Source of the DNA: Phytophthora quininea
Taxonomy: Eukaryota > Oomycota > Peronosporomycetes > Peronosporales > Peronosporaceae
DNA: 64,000 nucleotides
Direction of reading: 5' to 3'
Assembly: GCA_011947345.1 (NCBI GenBank)
Contig: JAAVTG010000554.1
Coordinates: 1,550,001-1,614,000 of the forward strand
Every line of letters begins with the position of its first letter. Within the stretch, counting starts at the first letter, position 1. The position numbers and the translations under genes are program-made. A model generated the notes under the pieces. It was given only the letters and a program-made list of their open reading frames with translations. It made no database searches and was not told where the DNA came from. This document shows, one piece after another, positions 1 through 12,086 of this stretch.

Positions 1-297
1 AAGTGTCCGCAAGAGCCGCTAAACCCCGATACTTTCGCAGCGCCGCTGGTGCCGTTCCTCCCCACGTTTGCCATCTTGGCCAACTTCTACCTGGCGGCGC
101 AGATCAGCTACACCGGCATCTACACCAGCTTCGCATGGATCGCAGCCAGCGTGGTCTTCTACTTCTCGTACGGCTACAAGCACTCGGCCGGTCGCACGGG
201 CTGGAGCGCGCTGATGAGTCTGCCTCGCCAATCTTCACTGAGCTCGCCCATGCTCTCGGACAAGAACAAGAAGCAGCAGCAGCTTCAGGACCTATAA
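1..297 (+). CDS. Cationic amino-acid transporter, 3' end only (copy A)
   Basis: The open frame enters from the left edge and stops with TAA at 295-297, giving the last 98 codons of an APC-superfamily (SLC7/CAT-like) permease. Two hydrophobic helices (FLPTFAILANFYLAAQ and ASVVFYFSYGYK) are followed by a short cytoplasmic tail, AGRTGWSALMSLPR, then a Ser-rich and Gln-rich end. The same tail closes the two complete copies at 1493-3249 and 8645-10386, so this is a third tandem member, cut by the window edge rather than broken. It presumably imports basic amino acids at the plasma membrane; substrate choice cannot be read from this fragment. Confidence 0.85.
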   Translation, partial: KCPQEPLNPDTFAAPLVPFLPTFAILANFYLAAQISYTGIYTSFAWIAASVVFYFSYGYKHSAGRTGWSALMSLPRQSSLSSPMLSDKNKKQQQLQDL

Positions 298-1492
298 ACA
301 TACAAATAAGCTTCAACTTGTGCAACCTCGACGGATGCGAGAGCCCCCACACACAACAAACGCCATCTTGTCGAACAAGCTCCATTATTACATGGGGATG
401 AGCCGATTCCGGTCCTTTGGCAACGCATGAGACAACGCCACAGTACCACCGCTAGCTCCGCTGCTGAGTTATCATCAGCCAAATCACATAACAGCTAGAG
501 GAAGTGCTCACCGGACGCATTCCTTCATCCAGCAGCAGTAGCGTTCTTCCTAAGTAGGAGCGCGCGTGTCGGTCGAGCCATCCTTGCCATGGGGAGCTCC
601 GAGCTTCCACAGCGCGATCACCCATATGTTGATCATCATTGATGGAGGCATGCAAAACCGGCCCAGTCCAACTGGATGTCTCGCTGACAGACCGTGTGAT
701 CGATGCCCCTCGTCCACCCACAGCCTAGGACCTTCGTGATGAAGATCCTCGATCATCATCTTGCAGCTTCTTGGTCTCTGTTCATTCGTGAGAGATCCAA
801 ATGACCGAGTATCCTCTCTATTCACACAAAGTCCGGGCATTTCATTCCATTGCATCCGCTTGAACCGGTACGGGCATCCCACTCGATCGATTCAGGTGTG
901 ACCGGCTTCTACTCAGATGCGTTTTTCCGGCGTCCTAGTGTCAAAATCTTAGCAACGGGTTCGATGGAGACTGCTGGGAAATGCAGATAAACTTGAATGG
1001 AGATGCTTCTCCACAGCGTTGTCATACATATCGTCGACTACTGGGAGATCGGTGGCGCGGCAAAGCTCCCCAAGTTTCCCAATTGTCGCCGAATGTTCCT
1101 TTCTTTGACCGCGCTACATTTTCTCCTGGCTGTGAGCGCGGCGACCAGAGAAGCGCGTGTTCATCGTGATTAGTAGATGGCATCCAATCATGAGACGTTG
1201 CCCTGCGCCAAGCTCGACCTTCAATCGCTTCATCGGGGCTCACAGAGTCTCTGCTCCCCAGCTGCACCAAAGACGACGCGACGTGCAATAACGAGCTGCC
1301 AGTCAGAGCCGGACGAGGGTCTTTCGAGGTCGTTGACTGGTGCACGCGAGGCCCGAGGGCCGTTCGTCGCAGGTCGCTTTTGACGCTTGCCTCCGTTGGC
1401 CCATTCTTGGATTTCGACTCAAGACCGGAACTGCTGCAGTTGACGTGTTCACTCGCCAAGGAGAGTCTTCAGACAGCAAGCACAGAAGCAGC
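298..1492. other. Intergenic, no supported gene
   Basis: About 1.2 kb between transporter copies A and B. Open frames occur on both strands but none has a recognisable domain or coding-like composition. The reading frame of copy B stays open upstream of its chosen ATG to about 1340, but that stretch is not conserved in copy C and is taken as 5' UTR. Confidence 0.6.
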
Positions 1493-3249
1493 ATGGAGCG
1501 GGAGCCAACTTTCATGGAGAACATCCTGCGCACCAAGCCGCTAAGCGTTATCCACGCCGAGGAAGCGGCCGAGGAGCTGCCACGTCAAATGTCCCTGTTC
1601 GATCTCATCTGCATCGGTATCAGTGCCTCGGTGGGAAGCGGCATTTTCTCGACGACTGGCGAGATTATCTCGAGCATTGCTGGCCCGGCAGCCTTCGTGA
1701 GCTGGATCATCGCTGGTATCGTCTGCTGCATCAACGCGCTGGCCTACATGGAAATGGTGACCCAAGTGCCGTCCTCGGGAAGTACATATGCGTACTCATT
1801 CTACGCGCTTGGCGAGCTGCCCGCAGTTGTGGCTGCTTGGCTGATTTCACTCGAGTACGGTGTGTCGGGTTCAGGTGTCGCCCGAAGCTGGGCCACCAAG
1901 GTGCAGGACTGGCTCGTGGAAGAGCACCCGGAGCACACTTACCAATGGCTGAACGAAGACTACACCAACCTTCTCGGTGCGGTGCTGATGGCGCTCTGCG
2001 TTGCGGTGCTTCTCTTGGGTGTGCGGTTCAGCAAGTGGTTCATCAACATCTTCACGACGATCAAAGTGTTGGTAGTGCTCTTCATCATCATCGCTGGCTT
2101 CGCCTACATCGACCCCAGCAACCTCTCTCCGTTTGTCCCTACTCGTCAAGACGTAGACGGCACAATGGCATTTGGTACGCAGGGCATCATCACTGGTGCA
2201 TCGTCGGCTTTCTTCGGATACGTTGGTTTCGACGAGGTCTGCTGTCTCGCAGCTGAGGCCAAGAACCCCAAGAAGATCATGCCCCTGGCCGTCATTGGAG
2301 TCGTGCTCGGTATCATGTTCCTGTCATCGTTTGCTTCGTTGGCATTGTCCGGCATGATCCCGTACTTGCAAGCAGACAGTTTCGGCTCGGGATTCGACTA
2401 CCAAGGCGCAAACTGGGCAGCGCAGATCGTCCGCGCTGGTGAGACCTGCACCATGCCCCTGGTCGTACTGGTACGTTGACTTGAACTATACTTGATTCCG
2501 GGATCAACTATTCACGGTAACGCTTCGCTATCACACGTTGTGTTTACGGAAAATAGGTGAGTTTTCTGGCACAGCCGCGCTTGAACTATGCGTTGTCGTG
2601 CGATGGCTTGATGCCACGCATCTTTTCCAAGGTCGACGAGAAGGGAAACCTCTTTGAAAACACGCTCATCACGGGCGTTGTCTTCACCCTCGTGGCCTTC
2701 TTCGTCCCGTTCGACACGCTCTGGGACGTCGTGAGCTTCGGCATTCTGTTGTCGTTCAACATGACCAACTCGTCGCTCCTAATGGTGCGCATGCGCAAGG
2801 CGTCACCGTCCTTGGCTCCCAAACTTATCGGTGCGATGGTGGGGTCTGCATGGCTGGCCGCTTTCTTCTACCAGATCGGCTACTCAAACGAGGGCCACGT
2901 GTGGTGTTTGGTTCTTGGCATCATCTTCCTCGTGCTCACGATCGTCGCGTGTTTTGCGATGTACTTCAAGTGTCCCCAGGAAGAAGCTCACCCTGACAAC
3001 TTTGTAGCTCCACTAGTGCCGTTTCTCCCGACGATCGCCGTGCTGGCCAACTTCTACTTGGCTGCGCAGATCAACTACACAGGAATTTACGCGAGTTGCG
3101 CGTGGTTGGCTGCTAGTGTGATCTTCTACTTCGCGTACGGCTACAAACATTCGGCTGGCCGCACGGGATGGAGCTCGTTAATGAGCCTGCCACGCGAGTC
3201 TTCCTTGCGTTCGCCAATGATCTCGGACAAGAAACAACTCCAGGAGTAG
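1493..3249 (+). CDS. Cationic amino-acid transporter (SLC7/CAT-like), copy B
   Basis: A complete APC-superfamily permease of about 556 residues in two exons. Exon 1 is 1493-2470 (326 codons), the intron is 2471-2556 (86 nt, GTACGT...TAG, phase 0) and exon 2 is 2557-3249. The ATG at 1493 is chosen because the protein matches copy C from MEREPTFMENILRTKPL onward. Helix 1 carries the APC hallmark (DLICIGISASVGSGIFSTTG). The loop GYVGFDEVCCLAAEAKNPKK is the conserved cationic transporter region, and about 12-14 hydrophobic helices follow in the usual order. The family imports Lys/Arg/His at the plasma membrane or vacuole; substrate is inferred from family only. The intron is at the same codon as in copy C. 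Confidence 0.93.
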
Positions 3250-5484
3250 GTAATCGTACAAATACACGCGCCGTAGGAATCAAACGACTTGGTCACGAGT
3301 TGTAGAGTCTGGATAAATATCACCAGAGTTGCAAAATTCAAAATACCACACAGGAAAACGCAGACTCCGCCAGAAATTGGGTCAGTATTACTTCCTTGAC
3401 GTTTTTGGGGCTTCATCGCCATCTGAAGCTGAGCACCCTCTGCAGCGGTACGCAGCTCGGTGTATAAATCCATATTAGCATCGTGGGCAGGCTTTAGCAG
3501 CTCGAGCAAGCGCTCCACTAGCGTTTGTGTGACGGCTGGGTGCACATCCGGCGCGGCTGCCCCTCGACGGTGTAGAACGCTCATTAGAGCGACGCAATTG
3601 GCGACGAGATGCATTGTGTCCGGCAGCACGTCTTTTGCCGGCTGGCCATCTCGGAGGAGCCATGCGTTGTTTCATCTTCTGCGACTTCTAAGACTGATGC
3701 CGCGACCACAGTATCTGCCTTTTGCTGGCTTGCCGATAGGAAATCAATAGCCCAACGCATTTGCTCCACCGTCAAAGTACCAACTGACGCCCCGTCACCA
3801 CCATTCAATGCATCCTCCTCCGTAGAATAAACAGAACTCGTTCCATCAGCAGCAACGCTCCAATTTTCGTTCGACGATGAGAACGACTCGAGGTTGACAA
3901 GCGCGGACATTAAGCAGGAGTTGGTCGCATCCAGGTTCGCAATAAGCCACGAGTGTTGCCGCTGCACCAGGGTCTTCTCTCGTGGACTTGCCCACGCTAG
4001 ATCTTTAACAGCCGCCGAAGAGAATGCAGTCGGAGTAGTCCAAAGACTCGACGTCATTGCGTTTTGTCTCTGCAGCTGCTTCTGCTGATCAGCAACTTGC
4101 TTGTTTAAGCCCGACAAGGCTGCAATGATTTTCTCTTTGCGGTGCAGCAGACTTTTAACCATTAGCACAGCGCGGAGCTGCTCTTCTCGGTAGCGAGCGT
4201 CTTCCAAATGAACTGGCCTTGGTGGTGCATAACCTTGCAAACCATTCTGGTGCCGCAACAGCGTGGTCGCCGCTAGTTTCGTTTCAGGGATTGGAGCTTT
4301 ATCTTCCCTCGACCATGGGGGAAAATCTAAAATCATGGTGTTGTCGAAGCTGCACGGCGCGCATGCGTCATCGCCAAACAGTCCGTCGAATACAACATGG
4401 CAGAATCCTTCCGCGAAGTTGACCTTTGCAACAGTTCCAAGCTGACACCGTTGTTGTATTTCCATCCAAACTGCAGCACAACTCGTCAGAAAAGTAATAC
4501 ATGATCGACACGAAGAGACGACTCACCAATCACTGTCGCTCCAGGATGTAATGGGGCGGGACACTTGTAAGGCCAGGCTGAATCCGGCTGAAGTAAGGAC
4601 GAATAGATATCAATACTTGTCTAGTATCCTATCACCATGTGACTGAGCACTACCTGATAATTCGTATCGAGTTGGCGCTTCACTCCACGGTAGGTCTCCA
4701 GCTTTGCCTTTTCCTGCGCGAAGAACAACGGACTAAGACGTCGTGGTCGTCCCATGGTCGCGCGCACCGACGACCAGATCGGTCGAGCAGCAGCCGTGAT
4801 CTACAATTCCCAGCTCCTGTCAGTTAAAGCACGATAAGACCGTCTTCATGAAGTGGCACCCACCTTGCCGAGTCCCATGTTGCGCAGACACTCGACAAAC
4901 TCGTTGTGCCGGAAGAAGTCCACATCCACGTACGAGTAGAACCAATGGCCCATGGGTAGGTTGAACCGCCGTCCCCTCACATTCGCCAGCCTAGTCGGAT
5001 CCATCTCGCCTTCCTTTGGTAGCCAGGCTCTCCACTTCCTAGGTCCTACACTCTTCCTCGCCCTCTGTCTGTGGCTCTGCATCTGCCGCTGTTGATGATG
5101 CTGCTCCTCCGCCCCGATCTTTAGCGTTTCCAACTGCTCGCAGTCCAGCAGCTTCTCCAGCCTGCGTTTCTTCCTCACGTGGGCGGCCTCCGTCCTGATC
5201 TGCTGCGTTGTGTCTTGTACTGGAATCACTGCTCCCTCCTCTGTCCGGGTCTGACTTTGGTAATGGTCCGTCATGATGGCGCAGAAGCCCTCGACCGACG
5301 CCTCCGGGAGCGACAGGTAGCCCCGGTGCTTGTCGAACAGCGCGCGCACCATGGCCTCGGAGCGCAGCGGCAGACGCTCCTGCAGCTTGTCCCACTGCTG
5401 GCCGTGCGCCTTGAGCAGGATGTAGAACGTGCGCAGCTCCTTCACCGACCAGCGCGGCCCCAGCTTGCGCTCCGTCGCCTCCAT
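3141..5484 (-). CDS. LIN9/ALY homologue, DIRP-domain MuvB/DREAM subunit
   Basis: Minus-strand gene with exons 4864-5484, 4654-4800, 4527-4587 and from 4470 leftwards. The N-terminus is a SANT/Myb-like repeat (GPRWSVKELRTFYILLKAHG), as in plant ALWAYS EARLY proteins. A DIRP domain spans exons 1-2: WFYSYVDVDFFRHNEFVECL, then GRPRRLSPLFFAQEKAKL. It is followed by a Tudor-like segment (LHPGATVI, then LGTVAKVNFAEGFCHVVFD). LIN9 is the scaffold of the MuvB core, which with Myb/E2F regulates cell-cycle genes. One frameshift lies near 3630-3665, where frame changes before LPDTMHLVANCVALMS, a typical LIN9 C-terminal helix. The exact 3' end is uncertain: the final frame runs antisense into the end of transporter copy B, and an unseen intron or stop could end it earlier. 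Confidence 0.85.
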
Positions 5485-5871
5485 CGCGCTTTAGGATCTT
5501 ATTTAGAAAGCTCTTTTTATATTTTTACTAACATTTGACAACGTCCAGATGAGTTGAAAGCTTGGAGAGGGGACTTGGCGTCGGCGTCTCGCAGTCAATG
5601 GAGCGTGCACCGTCTCAAGGGAAGACAAGGCGTACAGTACATGTATTGCGAAGGAGCTCCGTCGTCAACCATGGCAGCGATGATGACGAGATCCACGTTA
5701 GCAAAATGACAGCAAGCAAGACTGACCTCACTCGTCGATTTCCTTTCGACTCGTGATCCACCGCTGCAGCTCGCTCTCGAGTCCGGCAAGACTCTCATGG
5801 CTCAGGGGAAGCTGTCTTCCACGGCCTCATAGCTGAGACTGGAGCCAGCTCTGGAAGGAGGACTGCCGCAG
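5485..5871. other. Short intergenic stretch
   Basis: About 390 bases between the divergent LIN9 start and the ABC transporter remnant. Nothing recognisable beyond small unsupported open frames; it probably carries the LIN9 promoter. Confidence 0.5.
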
Positions 5872-7722
5872 ATGGAGGCGCGCTGCAAGGCTCTATCCTT
5901 GATCGCTGAGGTTCCCGTCGTCCAAAGCAGCAGCGACGCTACGGCTGCGCTGCCCAGTGTCTACGATAGTGTCAAGCACGCGCTGCAACGACTAATCCCC
6001 ACCCAAAAGCTCGCACAGAGATGTATCCTGAACAATTTGGGCGTCAAGCTGGAGCCTGGAACAATCACTCTGGTCCTAGGCCAACCCAGACCAGGCAAGA
6101 CGTCGCTACTGAAGCTGCTGAGTGGGCAATTTCCAATGGAGAAGAACGTCGTGGTGGAGGAAGATATCTCGTACAACGGAATGCCACAGCTCGCTGCCTA
6201 CGTGCCACAAACGGACAAACATTTCCCGTCCCTTTCGGTGCAGGAGACACTGATTTTGCACATGAATGCTCAGTAGAGGAGGTGGCTTTCCAGCATGGTA
6301 CCGGTAAAAGTTGCTGTCCCATGGCACTCCCAAGCAGAAAGAAGAGGCGCTGCAATTAGCGAAAGCACTACACGAACACTAAAGATCATCATGGATGGCG
6401 CTCGGAAGGTAGCAGACAGCGGGCGTACTGTTGTGTGCACCATCCACCAACCTTCCTCTGACGTGTTTTTCCTCTTTGACGATCTATTGCTTCTAAAGCG
6501 CGGTGGGGAAATGGTTTGCTTTGGGGAATTGAGCTACCACGAAGATGATCGCGAATGTGGACATTTGGTTGATATTTTGAGGCGCTTGCAGAGATTCCCC
6601 ACTGACCTGACGGCCAGAATCCAGGAACATGGATGCTTGAATGCATCGGCGCTGGTGTAGCTGCTGCCAGCAAGAATCCGTCATCGAATGTCGTCGCAAG
6701 CATCGATGTCGTCGACCTTTTTCGAAAGAGCCCGGACTAGCACGCGTTATTGGACGGACTAAACCAACCTGGTGTCATGATACCATTACCAAATCGATCC
6801 CCGAGCTGATTTTCAAGAACAAGCGTGCAGCCAGCTCCATTACACAGCTGTGAGGCTAGTGGAGCGGTTCCTGACTATTGGCGCACGCCATCCTACACTC
6901 TTACATGACTCGCGATTTATCTTGGGTTGGGTCTTATGTGCTGACTGATTCTTACGAATGGAGATTATACAACATACCAAGGGCTAAACGCTGTGGTAGG
7001 TGTGATCTTCATAACGACACAGTACAATGGAGTTGTCGCGTATGTGGGGACACTTCCGTTCACGGGCTACGAGCGCGAGTCTTACTACCGGAAGCGAGCT
7101 TCTCAAACGTAGAATGCGCTTTGGTGCTTCGTCGGCGCTACGATTGCCGAGATACCGTATGCATTTTTCGAAGGCTTTATCTTCACGGTTATCTTTTATC
7201 CGCTGATCCGGTTTACTTCGTTCTTCACGAGGATGTTGCATTGGATCAATTTGTCGCTGTTTATTCTCCTGCAGATATCTCTCGGGCAGACAGTGATGTA
7301 TGCGGCGCCTAGTGTGGAAGTGGCCGCCATTTGTGGGCGTCCTCATCAGCTCCGTCTCGATGCTGTTTACCGGCTTCAACCCTCGCCGAAGGCTCCATTC
7401 CGGAGGGCTACAAATAGTTCTACTACATCATGCCGCAGCGCTGCACGCTCTCCATCTTAATTTCGCTTCTGTTTGGTGACTGTCCACAAGACCCCGCCTT
7501 CGACGAAGCCACGCAGACTTATGTGAACGTGGGGCCTCAATTGGGCTGCCAGCCGTAGGAGAATACGCCGTTGACAATCGGCCGCACCGCTACACGGAGC
7601 AAGTCTACAACATCAAGTGCGACGACATTTGGAGTCATTTTGGCTGTGTGTTCGTCTCCGTCGTCGTGTTCCGCGCTTTGTCACTACTCTCGCTTCGCTA
7701 CATCAAGCACCAAAAGAAATAA
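5872..7722 (+). pseudogene. ABCG/PDR-type ABC transporter, decayed remnant
   Basis: Fragments of a pleiotropic-drug-resistance transporter lie in correct order but different frames. 5872-6276 encodes the N-terminus and start of nucleotide-binding domain 1, with an altered Walker A (GQPRPGKTS; oomycete PDRs usually have GQPGSGKS). 6340-6550 encodes the end of NBD2 ([34 protein letters not shown]). 7040-7420 encodes part of the second membrane domain (GYERESYYRKRASQT; HWINLSLFILLQISLGQTV). 7560-7722 encodes the usual C-terminus ending in HQKK. The rest of NBD1, the first membrane domain and most of NBD2 are missing. The locus is about 1.85 kb against roughly 4 kb for an intact gene, with several stops, so it is a true pseudogene rather than a sequencing problem. 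Confidence 0.88.
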
Positions 7723-7745
7723 GCTGAAAAATACTCTTCGCTGCA

Positions 7746-8550
7746 TTAGTTGGCAATCGATTGGAGCCTGCTGACCAGCTCTCGGTGTCGACGGCATTTT
7801 GTCTCCAACGTGGCGTTCCTGGTCGCTAGCGTCGCCACTTTATCGTTGAGCTCTTCAATCTGTTCACTTTGTGCGCGGATTGTGAGCATGGCTTGTTCAT
7901 GTTGTTCTCGACTTGCCGCCTGCTCTTCATCAGCGATTAGATGCTCCACTTGCTCGCGTTGCCGTCCAGCTTCAAGATCTGCTGTCGACGTAAAATGCTT
8001 ATCAGCCCGCGACGATTTGCTGCTGTAAGCGTGGCATTCAGCTTGAAGCTTGCAACAAGTCGCTCCAGCTCTTCAACACGGCGCTGGAGTCTGTCCACGT
8101 CTTGGTCACGGGGAACGACAGTCCGCTTGATTTCTGCCGGTTGAAGAACGTCGCTTCTCTCTGCTGGAGTGTGTTCCTTCCCCAGTGGCTCTCGATGGCG
8201 CTTTGCTGCAACTGCCGTTCGAAAAGATAGACCTGCAAGAGCTCTCGATCTGGCGTGGTGTCGCGGTGGTACGCCCGGTCTCGCACTGCTGCCAGGTGCT
8301 CCTGGACGGAACACAGATCGAACCCCGCCAATAACTCAGTCAAGTCGTGGACCTGCGCACGAAGCGCTCCATTCTCTTGGAGGAGAAGGTCTTCAGACGC
8401 CACCACCGTCCTCACGAAACCTTGGAAGCGTTCTTGCTGCGTAGTACCTTCCATCATTGACTGCAATGTGGATGAAATGGTTGTGAGTCTGCCCTCCGTG
8501 CAGTACAACGGAGCTGCCTGGCCACCAAAGTCCTTTCCGCGACAGGCCAT
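7746..8550 (-). CDS. Unknown coiled-coil protein (two frameshifts)
   Basis: Three overlapping minus-strand open segments (8550-8038, 8314-7937, 7949-7746) give a single continuous pattern if the frame changes near 8125 and near 7970. The predicted product is about 265 residues. Its N-terminal half is mixed helical (FVRTVVASEDLLLQENGALR; ELLQVYLFERQLQQ). Its C-terminal half is heptad-rich coiled coil (VDRLQRRVEELERLV; EQIEELNDKVATLATRNATL). I do not recognise the family. The frame changes resemble the single-base breaks elsewhere in the window. It ends 23 bases from the ABC pseudogene on the opposite strand. Confidence 0.55.
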
Positions 8551-8644
8551 TCGGAATGGAATTCAAAGACGATTTCATAGTTGAGCTACGACGGACAAAT
8601 GGTGACAATCCTACGGGGTGTGTATGAATACGATGATAACAACT

Positions 8645-10386
8645 CTACTCCTGGAGCTTCTTGTCCGAGATCATGGGCGAGCGCATAGTCGAATCCCGCG
8701 GCAGACTCATGAGCGCACTCCAACCGGTGCGGCCAGCCGAGTGCTTGTATCCGTAGGCGAAGTAGAAGACAACACTGGCCGCCAGCCACGCACAACTTGT
8801 GTAGATGCCCGTGTAGCTGATCTGCGCCGCCAGGTAAAAGTTGGCGAGCACAGCGACCGTGGGGAGGAACGGCACCAGTGGGGCCGTGAAGTTATCGCTG
8901 TTCTGCGCCTCTTGCGGACACTTGAAGTACATGACGAAGCACACGACGACTGTGAGCACCAGGAAGATGATGCTGAGGACGAGGCACCACGTGTGGCCCT
9001 CGTTCGAGTAGCCGATCTGGTAGAAGAAGGCGGCCAGCCAGGCAAAAGCTACCAGCATACCGATGAGCTTGGGGGCCAGTGACGGAGATTCCTTGCGGAG
9101 GCGGACGACCAGCAGGGACGACATGGACATGTTGAACGACATCAAGATGCCAAAGGAGATGATGTCCCAAAGTGTGTCGAACGGCACCACGAACGCCACG
9201 CAGGTGAAGAAGATGCCGGAGATCAGTGTGTTGGCGAACAGGTTGCCCTTGTCGTCGACCTTGGCGAAGATGCGGGGCATCAAACCATCGCACGACAATG
9301 CATAGTTCAAGCGCGGCTGTGCCAGAAAACTTACCTGTTGATCATGAAAGCAAAGCGTTAGCATGAACATTTGATCCCGGAAAGCAAGTATAGTTCAAGT
9401 TAACGTACCAGCACAACCACAGGCATGGTGCAGGTCTCACCAGCTCGGACGATCTGAGCAGCCCAGTTTGCACCTTGGTAGTCGAATCCCGAGCCGAAAC
9501 TGTCTGCTTGCAAATACGGGATCATGCCCGAAAGCACGAGCGACGCGAAGCAGGACAGGAACATTGTGCCGAGCACCACTCCGATGACGGCGAGGGGCAT
9601 GATCTTCTTGGGGTTCTTGGCCTCAGCAGCCAGACAGCAGACCTCGTCGAAACCAATGTAGCCGAAGAAGGCGGAGGACGCGCCGGTGATGATGCCCTGC
9701 GCTCCAAAGGCCATGGTGCCGTCCAGGTCCTGACGAGGCGGCACGAAAGGCGACAAGTTGCTGGGCTCCATGTAGGCGAAGCCGGCGATGATGATGAAGA
9801 GCACGACGACCACCTTGACGCTGGTGATGGTGTTGACGAACAGTTTACCGAAGCGCACGCCCATGAGCAAGACGGCCACACAAAGGGCCATCATGACGGC
9901 GCCCAGGAGGTTGGTGTAGTCTTCGTTCAGCCACTGGTAGGTGTGCTCCGGGTGCTCCTCGACAAGCCAGTCCTGCACCTTGGTGGCCCAACTGCGAGCC
10001 ACACCGGAGCCGGAGAGACCGTACTCGAGCGTCAACAACCAAGCGGCGACCACGGCCGGCAGCTCGCCGAGCGCATAGAACGAGTACGCGTACGTACTAC
10101 CCGAAGACGGCACGCGAGTCACGAGCTCCATGTAGGCGAGCGCATTGATGCAGCAGACGACGCCGGCGATGACCCAACTGACGAACGCCGCCGGACCGGC
10201 CGTGCCGGAGATGATCTCGCCCGTCGTGGAGAACACACCGGTACCGACGGTGCCGCCGATACCGATACAGATGAGATCGAAGAGCCCCAATTGGCGAGGC
10301 AGCTCCTCGGCGGCTTCCTCGGCGTGGATGACCGCCAACGGCTTGGTGCGCAGCACGTTCTCCATGAAGGTCGGTTGGCGCTCCAT
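8645..10386 (-). CDS. Cationic amino-acid transporter (SLC7/CAT-like), copy C
   Basis: Minus-strand copy, highly similar to copy B over its whole length. Exon 1 is 10386-9409 (326 codons, exactly as in copy B), the intron is 9408-9335 (74 nt, GTACGT...CAG, phase 0, same codon) and exon 2 is 9334-8645. The ATG at 10386 starts at MERQPTFMENVLRTKPL, where similarity to copy B begins; an in-frame ATG at 10470 would add 28 non-conserved residues. It has the same APC first helix (DLICIGIGGTVGTGVFSTTG), the same GYIGFDEVCCLAAEAKNPKK loop and the same C-terminal tail. An unbroken frame and mostly conservative differences suggest a functional paralogue created by inverted duplication. Confidence 0.93.
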
Positions 10387-12086
10387 GGCTGGTGGGATCG
10401 ACGCTTGGACTTGGTTGAGCTGGCTGGGTGTGCCCACTGCGGCTTCCGGAGGCGAATTGCGGAATGGCAAGCGTTGGAAACCTGCTGGCGAGCGGCATTG
10501 GGGTTTTGTATCAGTTATGCGTCGGCGCGTTCACCTCCGTCTCTCTTGCTGCCGCTGACGGCTCATTACTGCACGGCCACTCCTGTCTATGCAGGAGATG
10601 GACAACTTGCTCAGGCAGCGCTGGCAAATGCTGCACCTGCTTGGTGGAGGTCACGTTGACCAGATAGCGGAGACCGTCGTCAGCCCACGCCTTGCAATAG
10701 AAAAGGCTGGTTTAACGCCGAGTCCCAGGCTCTGTCGACCAAGACGCCGACGGCGTTTTCATGGCATGCCCCGACACCTCGGTGAGCGCTTTACTAGCGA
10801 AAGCAGCTTGCCAAGGTGAGCAAGCAGCTGGCGAGGATTTGTCGAGTGCCGCATTGCAGCAAGAAGCTCATCCCCTACAAAAATCGATATGCAACTCCGT
10901 TTGACTTGCTGTTTGTATGCCCACTTCAAGAGCGCATATCTTGAACAGCCACGCGCGACCCGCACAGGAATTGGCAAGCTAAAATGCGTGCGGGACGCAC
11001 CACCTTCGTGGTGCGATGTGACTGCCGCCATCTCCCCATGCCCGCGGCGGCAACGCCTTCCCTCGCGACCGCATGAAGCGGCTCGCGTCCGTGCCGCGGA
11101 CTTGCGCGGTAGGAGGATGCTTCCAGGATGCTCCCCATCCGAATGTATCGGGATCACGTGAGAAGGGCGCGAAAATCCCTTGACGGCACGCGGCCAAAGC
11201 ACCGGACTGATGCCGCCGCGGTCGCTCGCCTTCCCACGAGGCCCTCGGCAGGCAGCGGTCGGTGCTCTCTGGCCTCGGAGTTTCCTTGCCGAGACGCATC
11301 AGGCCGGGTCCAAGTCGGCCGATCGCTCGGGATTTTCGCTAGCGGAGACCGTTCCGCTGATGGCCCCCACATCGAAGTGGCCTACACTTTGGCCGTCTCC
11401 GGCTCTTGTGGGTCGGCTGTTGAGCACGAGCGCGATTGACGCCATGACGGGCGTCGCGTGTCGAGCCCGGCAGCGAATCAGACGCCCCACGAGCTGCCAA
11501 AGAGGGGCGAGGGCTCGCCAAGAGAACCCGTCATGGCTTCGGTCTGCATGAGCAGGATGTCCCGGCAAGCGGAGATGGTCTGCGCTGGCAACGTCGAGCC
11601 AAAGTGCGGCATCCTGGCGGTTCCATCCGGAGGAGGATGCTCCTCGTTCGTCTACCGAGTGACCCGTCATTCGTCTGCAGAACTTCGGCCTCGCCGTACA
11701 CTTACCGCCCGTCGCGAACCAACGCTCTGCCCCGTGTCATGCTGCTCGACGAACGGGGTGAGTTTGCATCACTGAGCAAGCAGCGGCGAGTCGACTAAGG
11801 CCCACCAAACTATTGGCGATTGCTCGCGGCGAGGACGCATGCACCGGGGTCCACACGGAGACGCTACCAATGCCAAGTTTCTGTGTCACTTCGAAGTAGA
11901 TAATGAGGACAGTCGGCGGCACGAGCGTTTGTTTGCTATACCGTGCGTGTGTCGAGCTGTTCAATCCACAGGCATGAGCGCTGGTCAAAGCTGCTTCTTG
12001 CTCGTTGCAAACAACGGTGACACTTATACTAATAGTACTATTATAACAGTACTATGGCTATTATAGTAATACTACACTCTAAAGGC
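10387..12086. other. Intergenic, 1.7 kb, no supported gene
   Basis: Divergent space between transporter copy C and the PPAT gene. It is GC-rich with many overlapping open frames on both strands, none with recognisable domains. Its right end turns AT-rich and holds an inverted repeat (12032-12055) just before the PPAT start. No transposon ends or open transposase frame were seen. Confidence 0.55.
12032..12055. repeat. Inverted repeat upstream of PPAT gene
   Basis: ATAGTACT at 12032-12039 pairs perfectly with AGTACTAT at 12048-12055 across an 8-base spacer, in an AT-rich patch ending 31 bases before the PPAT ATG. It could be a regulatory site or a 5' UTR hairpin, or chance in AT-rich DNA. Confidence 0.4.

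Noticed and set aside
9475..10659. A 394-codon plus-strand open frame
   Set aside because: Antisense to exon 1 of transporter copy C; rich in His/Asp/Arg as expected of a reverse-frame shadow.
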